A DNA stretch of 19,383 nucleotides, taken from positions 1 to 19,383 of the forward strand of contig CAZHDI010000060.1 of the NCBI GenBank assembly GCA_964531285.1, written 5' to 3'. Origin of the DNA: CAZHDI01 sp964531285 (GTDB lineage Bacteria > Pseudomonadota > Alphaproteobacteria > JAJFIK01). Positions 1-7,131 of the stretch are shown one piece after another. Positions within the stretch are counted from its first letter, which is position 1. Every line of letters starts with the position of its first letter. A program made the position numbers and the translations under genes. A model generated the notes under the pieces. That model was not told the origin of the DNA. It saw only the letters and a program-made list of their open reading frames with translations, and ran no database searches.

Positions 1-87
1 CGACCGCTGCCCGAAGGCCGTCCCGTCCGCAATCACCCGCGCGGCAACCGTCATTCTCTGGCCGTGAGCGCTGACTCTCGTTTCCAT
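1..87 (-). CDS. Possible 5' end of an unrecognised gene, cut by the window edge
   Basis: Reading the minus strand from an ATG at 87 gives 29 codons with no stop before the window edge. The peptide begins METRVSAHGQRM and looks protein-like, with GC-rich third positions, but it is too short to recognise. A weak purine-rich stretch precedes the ATG. If real, it diverges from the oxidase-lectin gene at 413 and shares the AT-rich gap with it. The plus strand is also open here in two frames, so coding on this strand is only a suggestion. No function is proposed. Confidence 0.3.
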   Translation of the reverse strand, partial: METRVSAHGQRMTVAARVIADGTAFGQRS

Positions 88-412
88 GTCCGTCGATTAA
101 GATTTAGGCGCCATTCAAAAGAAGCAACAAAAGATTCTTCTCACGAGGCACTAACATAACAACAAAGCAACACTGATTACTCGCAACGCATGAAATCTTA
201 GGACACTCTAATTTTTCTTACATAGACGTTACGACAACATTACCTGAGAACATAGCTGCGATGCTTTTGTGGACCGCCGACCCAATTTTACCAACCATTC
301 ACGTCTAACTCTCTATACCGCCCTCGCGTGATTCAAATTTTCTTTACATCGGAACTTTTTCTGAGTCATTCGGGAAAAGAAGCTGACGGAGAGAGTACGA
401 AGGGAACCAAGT
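88..412. other. AT-rich intergenic region upstream of the oxidase-lectin gene
   Basis: About 325 bases with no convincing gene. It is clearly more AT-rich than the rest of the window and probably holds the promoter of the gene at 413. CTTACAT at 217-223 and TTTACAT at 343-349 recur; a similar CTTACAT lies upstream of the other large exoprotein at 16609-16615. No clear -35/-10 pair could be chosen by eye. The ribosome binding site of the next gene (AAGGGA, seven bases before its ATG) lies at the end of this stretch. Confidence 0.5.
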
Positions 413-3400
413 ATGATTAATCAGAACTCCACCGACCCACAAGGCGATGGCGCCTGGGGAAGACTGCTCGATTTCGGAATTATCCCGCTACACGCTATCG
501 TCATTCCCGATGGCCGCGTCCTTGCTTTTGGCAGTGATCGTAAGGGCATGCAGAGCGGGAAGTTCAACTATGTGATTTACGACCCGGAAACCGATAAGGT
601 CGAAATCCTACCAAATGCCACATTGACGAATCTTTTCTGCTCCAACATGTCGATTGATCCTATCACTGGAAACGTCGTCATAATGGGAGGTGACGGCAAT
701 CAGATGGGCGGAACTCCGCTCGGTGGAATTTCTGATATTGTAATTTTCGATTATCGCACCGATGAGATGAGAAAGGCCGAGCAGGGCGATATGGAATATG
801 CCCGCTGGTATGGCACGACTGCCGTACTTCCTAATGGGGAAATTCTCATCGTGGGCGGCCGCGATGAAAATCTCAATGGCAGCCATATTCCTGAAATTTG
901 GAATGCAGAAACAGGTATGCGATCGCTCCCAGGGGCTGCGATCCGCGATATGCAGTTCTACCCAGACCCCAACGGTGCAAATGACGGAGACTACTGGTAT
1001 CCGCACACATGGGTGAATTCCCGGGGCGAGGTGATCATCGTCGAACCGACCAACGACGATATTTATCGCATGTCGACAGCCGGGAACGGGTCTATCCAGA
1101 AGATCGGAAAAACGGGTTTCGACGGCTATAAACTCAACGCCTCGATCATGTACGATGTCGATAAGGTGATGATCATCGGCAACGATGGCGGGATCTACAC
1201 CGCCGATATTTCGGACGCACAGCCGACATTCACCAAAGTTGCGCAGCTTTTCAGCGCACGGATCAATGCCGGTCTTTCGGTCCTGCCTGACGGCCGCGTC
1301 GCAATTACTGGCGGTGGCGGCTACGAACTCGGCGTCGGCCAGCTCCGCGGCAACGATCTCGACAGCGCCATCCGCGGTGTCACGATCTGGGATCCGACCG
1401 ACAATTCGCTTGAATACGGCGCAGCAGAAATCGAAGCGCGGCTCTATCATTCAACCGCGCTGATGCTGCCCGACGGGACGGTGCTGTCGTCCGGCGGCGG
1501 TGCACCTGGCCCCGAGACCAACAGGAACGGGCAGGTCTGGATGCCCGACTATCTCTATGATGACCGAGGCCGGATTGCGGACCGCCCCGAGATCCTCAGC
1601 GCGCCGTCCAACGTTGATGCAGGCGCCAGCTTCGAGATCACCGTCGACAACGCCTGGGCGGTTGACCGGGTCACAGCTTATCGCTCGGGCGCCATGACCC
1701 ATGCCCGCAACGCCGATGCCCGTTTCGTCGAACTGCCCTTCGAAGTGGTTGACGGCAAGACCATCGAGATCTCCACCTTCAACAGCTTCGTCATGGGGCC
1801 CGGGCTCTATATGCTGACGACCCTCGACCGAGACGGCGTGCCTTCCGAGGCAAGCCTGCTCGGCGTGGACATGGTCGATCTCGGCGGCGCCCGTGTGACG
1901 GTGGAGCGCCAGACCGACCTCGAAAATATCCGCGGACCCTTTGAAATCGAGGTCACAGCGCGCTTCGATGATCTGGACGGTCCATCATGGCAGCGCATCT
2001 TCGATATCGGCAATGGTCCAGGCTCCGATAACATCATCCTGACCCAACGAGGCAACTCCCGGGACCTTAGGCTTGAGGTGTTCACTGACAGCGGCGTGTA
2101 CCGGGTGACCGCCAACAATGTGCTTGTGGAAGGCGAGGTGGCCACCTGGAACGTGGGTGTCACAGCCGGCGGCACAATGTGGATCGAGAAAAATGGTGTG
2201 CGCGTGGCCCAAGGCCAAGGCGCAGCGCCCGAGGACGTGGTGCGCATCAACGAATTTTTGGGACAAAGCAACTGGGGCGTCGATCCTGACCTCGACGGCG
2301 CCATCTTGGGATTTGACGTCGTCGCTGGCGGTGAAGCCGGCAAGAGCTTGGCTAACATGCCCGCTCAAATCGACGGCGCTTTCCGCATCGACGTAACCGC
2401 GCGTTTCGACGACTTAGGCGGCGGTTCCTGGCAGCGGGTCTTCGATTTCGGTAATGGCCCAGGCCAAGACAACATTGTCCTGTCCCAGTGGGCGAATACC
2501 AACGACCTTCTCTTTGAGATCTGGAAGGACGGGACAGCTTACCAGCTTCGCGCCCCCGACGCGCTCATTCGCGGCGAAATGGCCGACTGGTCCGTCGGTG
2601 TAAACGCCTCGGGGCGGATGTGGATCGAGAAGAACGGTCTTCGGATCGCCGAAGGTCAGGGCGTTGTGCCCGATGACGTCTTTCGCGACAGCAATATGAT
2701 CGGCGCTTCGAACTGGAATGGCAATACGCCGCTCAGCGGCGCGGTCCTTGGCCTGAAGGTGACGAATCTCGACGGCGGGTCAGGTGGCGACACCGGCGAC
2801 AACGGAAGTGACCCGGGCAATGGTGACACCGGGGATACAGGGGATACCGGAGACACCGGAGGTGCCCCACTCCCAGGAGATCGCTACCGCGATCTGGGAT
2901 CCGCGAGCAACTGGCTGGAGGCCAAAGCCAAAGCCGAAGCCGCCGGCGGGCACCTTTTGCGTATCGACAGCGCGGCTGAAAACGCAGCAATCATCGATAC
3001 GTTCTGGGACGGCCGTGCGATCTATATCGATGCCAGCGATGCGGCGCGCGAAGGTGATTGGGTCAACAGCGACGGCAATGCCCTCGAGTTCGTGAATTGG
3101 CGGCCCGGTGAGCCCAACAATGCGGGCGCGGGGCAAGACTACGCATCTATCGCCAGCGCCTCAGGACAATGGGACGACTTCGGGTCGGGCGCGCCCTGGA
3201 CCTTCGACGGGTCGCAGTGGGGAGAGGTTGGAAACCGGGTCATCGTCGAGTTTGAGGACGGCAACAACGACAATCCCGGCATCCCCGAAACCGAAATTTT
3301 CGCCGAGACCGGTAGCCTGACGCTGGCCAATAGCGGCTGGACGACGGTCAACCTATCGCACAGCTTCGACGACCCGGTCGTCTTCGCCTTCGTCTCGACC

Positions 3401-4123
3401 TTAAACGGCAGCGACATCGTCACCACCCGGCTGCGGAACGTCGATGGCGACAGTTTCCAAGTCCGGCTGCAGGAGAGCAACAACCTGGACGGCCGCCACC
3501 CCCAAGAAACCGTCTCCTTCGTGGTGATGGAGGCAGGACGCTGGGTTCTGCAGGATGGCCGCGTGGTCGAGGTGGGGACCGTCGAGACGGACATCCTGAC
3601 CTCACAAGGCAGCACATCCATCGGCTTTGATACGGGCTTTGACAGCGCGCCGGTTGTCCTGTCGTCGGTGCAGACCTTCACAGGCAGCGATTTCGTCACC
3701 ACACGGCAATTCGATATTGACCGGAACGGTATGAGGCTGGCGCTTGAAGAGGAGGAAGCGCTCAATAACGGAAGCCATTCTGTCGAAACCGTGGGCTGGT
3801 TTGCCATCGAGGAAGGGGTCTCCACCCAAGACGGGATCACCCTGGAAGCTGGCAGCACCCGGGCTGGCAGCACGGCGGCCACCTACACACCGAGCCTGGG
3901 AAGCGCAGACACCTTTATCTTGGCGGCCCTATCGAGTGCAGAAGGCGGCGATCCGGCGACCATGCGGACGTGGACCAACGCCAACGGCGATGTCCGCCTC
4001 TTTGTGCAAGAAGACACCAGCGCCGATACGGAGGTTTCCCACCTGACCGAGGACGTGGACCTGTTCCTCTTCTCGGACGCCGGACTGCTGCGCGCGAGTT
4101 CGGCCGACGACTTCGTGCTCTGA
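413..4123 (+). CDS. Copper-radical oxidase (galactose oxidase-like) fused to ConA-like, C-type lectin and C-terminal beta-repeat domains
   Basis: A 1236-residue protein. Residues 15-490 match the galactose oxidase fold: kelch-like LPDG/LPNG turns followed by the galactose-oxidase C-terminal (DUF1929) domain. The radical-copper site is complete by alignment with Fusarium galactose oxidase: Cys76 (LFCSN, as Cys228), Tyr133 (RWYGTT, as Tyr272), Tyr345-His346 (ARLYHS, as Tyr495-His496) and His430 (MTHARNADAR, as His581). Such enzymes oxidise alcohols to aldehydes and make hydrogen peroxide; the substrate here is unknown, a glycan being likely. Two ConA/LamG-like repeats follow at about 505-640 and 652-785, a Gly-Asp-Thr linker at 791-817, a C-type-lectin-like domain at about 823-948 (WRPGEPNN and GQWDD motifs) and three related beta repeats at about 965-1045, 1055-1135 and 1145-1225. 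There is no N-terminal signal peptide. The acidic-hydrophobic end ADDFVL suggests type I secretion (inference). AAGGGA seven bases before the ATG supports the start. The first 800 or so bases are less GC-rich than the rest. Confidence 0.85.
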   Translation: MINQNSTDPQGDGAWGRLLDFGIIPLHAIVIPDGRVLAFGSDRKGMQSGKFNYVIYDPETDKVEILPNATLTNLFCSNMSIDPITGNVVIMGGDGNQMGGTPLGGISDIVIFDYRTDEMRKAEQGDMEYARWYGTTAVLPNGEILIVGGRDENLNGSHIPEIWNAETGMRSLPGAAIRDMQFYPDPNGANDGDYWYPHTWVNSRGEVIIVEPTNDDIYRMSTAGNGSIQKIGKTGFDGYKLNASIMYDVDKVMIIGNDGGIYTADISDAQPTFTKVAQLFSARINAGLSVLPDGRVAITGGGGYELGVGQLRGNDLDSAIRGVTIWDPTDNSLEYGAAEIEARLYHSTALMLPDGTVLSSGGGAPGPETNRNGQVWMPDYLYDDRGRIADRPEILSAPSNVDAGASFEITVDNAWAVDRVTAYRSGAMTHARNADARFVELPFEVVDGKTIEISTFNSFVMGPGLYMLTTLDRDGVPSEASLLGVDMVDLGGARVTVERQTDLENIRGPFEIEVTARFDDLDGPSWQRIFDIGNGPGSDNIILTQRGNSRDLRLEVFTDSGVYRVTANNVLVEGEVATWNVGVTAGGTMWIEKNGVRVAQGQGAAPEDVVRINEFLGQSNWGVDPDLDGAILGFDVVAGGEAGKSLANMPAQIDGAFRIDVTARFDDLGGGSWQRVFDFGNGPGQDNIVLSQWANTNDLLFEIWKDGTAYQLRAPDALIRGEMADWSVGVNASGRMWIEKNGLRIAEGQGVVPDDVFRDSNMIGASNWNGNTPLSGAVLGLKVTNLDGGSGGDTGDNGSDPGNGDTGDTGDTGDTGGAPLPGDRYRDLGSASNWLEAKAKAEAAGGHLLRIDSAAENAAIIDTFWDGRAIYIDASDAAREGDWVNSDGNALEFVNWRPGEPNNAGAGQDYASIASASGQWDDFGSGAPWTFDGSQWGEVGNRVIVEFEDGNNDNPGIPETEIFAETGSLTLANSGWTTVNLSHSFDDPVVFAFVSTLNGSDIVTTRLRNVDGDSFQVRLQESNNLDGRHPQETVSFVVMEAGRWVLQDGRVVEVGTVETDILTSQGSTSIGFDTGFDSAPVVLSSVQTFTGSDFVTTRQFDIDRNGMRLALEEEEALNNGSHSVETVGWFAIEEGVSTQDGITLEAGSTRAGSTAATYTPSLGSADTFILAALSSAEGGDPATMRTWTNANGDVRLFVQEDTSADTEVSHLTEDVDLFLFSDAGLLRASSADDFVL
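2783..2863 (+). repeat. Gly-Asp-Thr linker repeat inside the oxidase-lectin gene
   Basis: Residues 791-817 are built almost only of Gly, Asp, Thr, Asn and Ser, ending in four GDT triplets. At DNA level these are imperfect 9-base units of the form GGNGAYACN. It separates the oxidase/ConA-like half from the lectin half. It may bind calcium loosely, like other acidic Gly-rich linkers, but it is not a canonical RTX nonapeptide (inference). Confidence 0.8.
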
Positions 4124-4132
4124 GCACCACCC

Positions 4133-4167
4133 GGATCGAAGGGATCGCCCGCGGGCGGTTCCGATCC
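4133..4167. terminator. Hairpin between convergent genes
   Basis: Ten bases after the stop of the oxidase-lectin gene. GGATCGAA at 4133-4140 pairs with TTCCGATCC at 4159-4167 with one bulge, around an inner self-complementary CGCCCGCGGGCG. No T-run follows, so intrinsic termination is uncertain. Its place between two converging genes fits a bidirectional terminator. Confidence 0.45.
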
Positions 4168-4183
4168 AACCTAAAATGCAAAT

Positions 4184-4211
4184 GGGGGCGGCAGACCTGC
4201 TGCCGTGCCCC
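4184..4211. terminator. Second hairpin between convergent genes
   Basis: GGCAG and CTGCC flank ACCTG, with outer GGGC and GCCC also able to pair. It ends nine bases from the stop codon of the GT2 gene at 4220, so it would act on minus-strand transcripts. No T-tract is seen on either strand; confidence is limited. Confidence 0.35.
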
Positions 4212-4219
4212 GCACAGCG

Positions 4220-5050
4220 TTATCGCCCGCGGGTCCAGCCCGTGGTGGCGCCCTGCCCCATCTTCACGCGCAAAAGCACCGCGGCATAAACCACCGCACC
4301 CAGCGGATCGCTTAGCACCAGCCGCATCTGGGCCGCCCGGCTCAGCGCCGCTTTGCCCTCGTTTCGCATAAGATCGGGATAAAGCGCGGCGATCTCTGCA
4401 ACACCCCGGTCCTGACGGCGGCGCACCTTCACAAGTCCTGCAAAACCCTCGACCATGGGCCAACTGTACCCGGCCGCAACGCCGATGCGTTCCTCGGGCG
4501 TAAAGAGCAGCCGAACGAAGGTGTCGTCGGAAATGATCGGCGGAAACGCCTCCCACCGGGCGCGGCCTACCGGATTGACCGCGAAAAGCCCTGCCCCTGG
4601 AACGGACCCTTCGGCCATGAAGGGCAGTTGCGTCCACACCGCAGCAAACCGGCGCGTGACCCAGGAGCGCGCGCGCGCGACCTTTAATCTGCCAGACGCA
4701 TAGCGCGGCGCCGGCACGTCGAGCGCCAGGACGATCTCGGCCAAGAGGGCTGGTTCTAGAACAACATCGGCGTCAAGATAGACCCGACTGCTTCCTGGTC
4801 TCGCAACGGCATCGGCGCGGTTGAGCGCCCCGGGTTTGCCGCCTTGGGGGATGTCAAGCACCTCGAACCCATAGCCCTTTTCTGCGAAGCGAGAGGAGAA
4901 GGCGCGCGCAGCGCCCACCGTGTCATCGCGACATCCGTTGGCCGCAACGATCACCTCCACCGGACCAATATGGGTCTGCGCCAGAAGCGACTCCAGGCAC
5001 GGCTCAATATAGCCGACCTCGTTGTTGGCCGGGATGATGACCGACAGCAT
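4220..5050 (-). CDS. Family 2 glycosyltransferase
   Basis: A 276-residue GT-A fold glycosyltransferase, expected in the cytoplasm or at the inner membrane face. The N-terminus MLSVIIPANNEVGYIEPCL is the classic GT2 start; NGCRDDT at 38-44 is the usual nucleotide-binding turn, DAD at 93-95 is the metal-binding DxD motif, SDD at 174-176 is a candidate catalytic-base region, and RRQDRG at 211-216 resembles the QxxRW-like element. A C-terminal hydrophobic stretch (about 249-261) may contact the membrane. The open frame extends upstream, but the ATG at 5050 fits the family and overlaps the TGA of the preceding gene as TGATG, suggesting translational coupling. With the GT26-type enzyme it probably adds sugars to a surface glycan; donor and acceptor cannot be read from sequence. 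Confidence 0.87.
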   Translation of the reverse strand: MLSVIIPANNEVGYIEPCLESLLAQTHIGPVEVIVAANGCRDDTVGAARAFSSRFAEKGYGFEVLDIPQGGKPGALNRADAVARPGSSRVYLDADVVLEPALLAEIVLALDVPAPRYASGRLKVARARSWVTRRFAAVWTQLPFMAEGSVPGAGLFAVNPVGRARWEAFPPIISDDTFVRLLFTPEERIGVAAGYSWPMVEGFAGLVKVRRRQDRGVAEIAALYPDLMRNEGKAALSRAAQMRLVLSDPLGAVVYAAVLLRVKMGQGATTGWTRGR

Positions 5051-5841
5051 CAGCGGGCGTTCACCTCGCCGCGTTGGCGCCAAGCCTGCCAGGCCTGCCC
5101 CGGCAAGATCGCGAAACAATGGGCATATCGCCCCGCCAGCCGTACCGGGTCGCGGCCCATCCGCCACGCCCACTCCATCGCCAGCGCCCGCACCCATGCC
5201 GGAGCCCGGGTTTGGGTGCCGGCCAGAAAATCGACCCCAGCACCGACAGACAAAAACCCAACCGACGGCACCAGTGCCCGCCCCCGTGCCGCCAGACGCT
5301 CTTGCTTGGGCGCCCCAAGTGCGAGAAAACATAGCCGTGCCCCGGATGCGGCCACGGCCGCGAGATCAGCTGAGGCCGTCGGCCCGTTCGGATCATATCC
5401 CATGGCTGGCGCGATCTTTGCCACCACGCGAAGACCTGGGACCTGCGCCACCAGCGCCGCGGCCGCCGCGTCAAGTGCATCGCTGTTGGCTCCCAGAAAC
5501 GCCACCGGCAGGTCCCGGGCGGCAGCCTGCGCAGCCAGCGGCACCACGAGGTCTGAGCCTGGGATCAATTCCAGGTCCGACCCGGCAAGCTTGCCCAGCC
5601 AGACGATCGGGTTCCCGTCGGCCACGATGAGATCCTGCCGTGTATAGGCCTCCCGAAATGCGGCGTCCCCGCGGAGTTTGACCAGATGATCGAGGTTGAG
5701 CGTGGCCAGTGCGAAGCCCTCACCCGCAGCAAACCGGGCCTCGATCTCCTTAAAGAGCATGGCGCGCGAGCGCATATTGACGGTGATCGTTGTGTCGTCG
5801 AACGCGAATTTCACGGCAGCGGCATCTCGGGTCACAGGCAC
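5050..5841 (-). CDS. WecG/TagA/CpsF family (GT26) glycosyltransferase
   Basis: With a GTG start at 5841 the product is 263 residues, close to the family norm of about 250. Family motifs in order: TLNLDHLVKLR (47-57), ADGNPIVW (74-81, with the conserved Asp), GSDLV (95-99), FLGA (115-118), LGAPKQERL (175-183), GAGVDFLAGTQTRAP (200-214) and EWAWRMGRDPVRLAGRY (223-239). GT26 enzymes transfer N-acetyl-mannosamine-type or related sugars to lipid-linked acceptors in enterobacterial common antigen, teichoic acid or capsule synthesis. The frame stays open to a GTG at 5982, but that extension crosses a parS-like palindrome and has no family similarity; GTGs at 5841 and 5835 both fit and neither has a strong ribosome binding site. 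It lies 182 bases after parB in the same direction and is coupled to the GT2 gene. Confidence 0.88.
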   Translation of the reverse strand: MPVTRDAAAVKFAFDDTTITVNMRSRAMLFKEIEARFAAGEGFALATLNLDHLVKLRGDAAFREAYTRQDLIVADGNPIVWLGKLAGSDLELIPGSDLVVPLAAQAAARDLPVAFLGANSDALDAAAAALVAQVPGLRVVAKIAPAMGYDPNGPTASADLAAVAASGARLCFLALGAPKQERLAARGRALVPSVGFLSVGAGVDFLAGTQTRAPAWVRALAMEWAWRMGRDPVRLAGRYAHCFAILPGQAWQAWRQRGEVNAR

Positions 5842-5920
5842 AGAAACTGGCCGCGCGGTAGCACCTCGGCCGGCTTGCGGCAAGCACGCGTCCCGGACAA
5901 ATTGCCCTGCCACCGCCGAA

Positions 5921-5938
5921 TGTTTCGCGCGCGAAACA
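5921..5938. promoter_or_regulatory. parS: parS-like centromere palindrome, site 1
   Basis: A perfect 18-bp palindrome, TGTTTCGCGCGCGAAACA, in the gap after parB. It keeps the arms of the well-known chromosomal parS (TGTTTCACGTGAAACA) but has a six-base GCGCGC centre instead of four bases. An identical copy lies at 6157. Assignment as a ParB site is inference from sequence and location. Confidence 0.75.
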
Positions 5939-5959
5939 CGGACTGTCGGCCCGCTGATG

Positions 5960-5971
5960 CCGCGCGAAACC
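5960..5971. promoter_or_regulatory. Half of a parS-like site
   Basis: CCGCGCGAAACC repeats the right arm of the palindrome at 5921 with single-base changes at each end; the left arm is not present. It may be a decayed or accessory ParB contact, or chance. Confidence 0.3.
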
Positions 5972-6023
5972 ACAGCCCGCACGCCCGTGGCGGTGCCGTG
6001 CAGCCCGATAGATGCGACGCATC

Positions 6024-7076
6024 TCAGCCGCGCAGGAACGACCGGATCTGCTGTAAAAGCGCAGCATTGGCCGCAGGGCCACGCAGCGTCAGCGCCAAAC
6101 GCCCCGGAGCTTCAGCCGCCTCTAGAACCAGTCCGGGACGCACCTCCTCGCCGACATGTTTCGCGCGCGAAACACGGGCGCGCGGCTGGGGCTGCGGCCG
6201 CGCCAGACGGTGGAGGATGGCAAGTTCCGCCTCCGGACCGTCATTGGCGGGGTCGCGCAAGGCCGCGCAGATTTCCTCAACGCCGCGCGCACGCAGCCGA
6301 GCCACCAACGCCAACCCCAGCCGTTCCGGGATTTGGGCCGGACAAGACAGGGTGTCATCAAGGGTCGCCACCAACTCAGTAAAACTACCGATTTTCGATC
6401 GTTTCGCGCGCGAAGCGCTGGCAAAGAGCGTCCGAAGCGCCGTGGCCTCGTCCGCAAAAACCCCGCGACGGGTCAGTTCGGTCACCATTCGTGCCCGCTC
6501 GTAATAGCTAAGCCCGGCGCGGATCTCGTTCTCTTCGATCATGGCCACATAAATGTCCGGCGTAGCATCTATCGGCCGGATCAGTGCTCGGACCGTGCCA
6601 AAATGTGGCTCAGCCGTGTCCGCGTAAAGGTCCCGAAGCGCCGTCAGCCGCCGCCAGCCTGACACCAGGCCAAAGCGTGCCGACGGCGTGCCCTGCCCGG
6701 TTGCATCTTCTCCGGGCTCGGCCGCCTCAGCCAGTGGCACAAGCTCTACCGGCACCCGTTGGCCATGGGTACGGATCGACGCCTTTAACTCATCGAGGTC
6801 ATCCCGGTCGAGCGCGATCCGATCGCGCATGAGGAACTCCGCGTCGACCTCCCCCAGAGGCACCTCGACCACCATGCGGCCTTGGGCGCGGGCCGCCTCA
6901 ACGCTCTCGGTGACCTCGCGCAAGGCGGCCGCTTCCGCTGACTGCCCAGAGACCTGGGCAATGGGGGCGGTTCGGGCAGGCGCGGCGCCGAGCGGACCTG
7001 TCAAGGGCGGACGCGACCCCTCAGGACCGCTAGAAGCGCCCGGCTGGGCCGGGGTCAGGCGACGGCGACGGGCCAT
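6024..7076 (-). CDS. parB: ParB family partition protein
   Basis: A 350-residue centromere-binding protein that works with ParA to segregate the replicon. The ATG at 7076 is preceded by GGAGG at an ideal distance, so the longer open frame to 7241, which overlaps parA, is rejected. The N-terminal ParB/sulfiredoxin-like domain spans about 68-170: VPLGEVDAEFLMRDRIA, DELKASIRTHGQRVPVEL and the signature GLVSGWRRLTALRDLY (136-151). EENEIRAGLSYYERARMV (181-198) begins the helical part, and ASRAKRSKIGSF (221-232) is the DNA-binding helix region typical of this family. The first 55 residues are a Pro/Ala-rich tail that may contact ParA. parA ends 55 bases upstream. Two parS-like palindromes lie inside the 3' half of the gene and one just after it. 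Confidence 0.93.
   Translation of the reverse strand: MARRRRLTPAQPGASSGPEGSRPPLTGPLGAAPARTAPIAQVSGQSAEAAALREVTESVEAARAQGRMVVEVPLGEVDAEFLMRDRIALDRDDLDELKASIRTHGQRVPVELVPLAEAAEPGEDATGQGTPSARFGLVSGWRRLTALRDLYADTAEPHFGTVRALIRPIDATPDIYVAMIEENEIRAGLSYYERARMVTELTRRGVFADEATALRTLFASASRAKRSKIGSFTELVATLDDTLSCPAQIPERLGLALVARLRARGVEEICAALRDPANDGPEAELAILHRLARPQPQPRARVSRAKHVGEEVRPGLVLEAAEAPGRLALTLRGPAANAALLQQIRSFLRG
6157..6174. promoter_or_regulatory. parS: parS-like centromere palindrome, site 2, inside parB
   Basis: A second perfect copy of TGTTTCGCGCGCGAAACA, 236 bases from site 1 and inside the parB coding region, where it encodes the V-S-R-A-K-H stretch near residue 302. A Pro/Arg-rich linker surrounds it in the protein, so the DNA may be conserved as a binding site rather than for its codons (inference). 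Confidence 0.75.
6400..6417. promoter_or_regulatory. parS: Degenerate parS-like palindrome, site 3, inside parB
   Basis: CGTTTCGCGCGCGAAGCG matches the 18-bp palindrome at 15 of 18 positions and lies 243 bases from site 2. It encodes S-R-A-K-R of the conserved SRAKRSKIGSF motif, so part of the match could come from protein conservation. Confidence 0.5.
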
Positions 7077-7131
7077 AACAGTCCTCCTTCTGGGATCACG
7101 TGTGCAGGTCTCTGATGGCAGGGCAGGGGGC

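Noticed and set aside
608..1450. Long minus-strand open frame opposite the oxidase domain (280 codons)
   Set aside because: It lies wholly antisense to a well-supported enzyme with conserved catalytic residues, and its translation has no recognisable motifs.
2880..3260. C-type-lectin domain as a diversity-generating retroelement target
   Set aside because: The domain is internal rather than C-terminal, and no reverse transcriptase or template repeat is visible in the window.
3139..3882. Long minus-strand open frame opposite the lectin repeats
   Set aside because: Low-complexity Ser/Pro/Arg translation, antisense to repeated domains; a shadow of GC-rich coding sequence.
3915..4637. Minus-strand 240-codon frame spanning the convergent gap
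   Set aside because: Overlaps two good genes out of frame and is Arg/Gly/Ala-rich without motifs.
4844..5647. Plus-strand frames over the glycosyltransferase genes
   Set aside because: Antisense to GT2 and GT26 genes that have clear family motifs.
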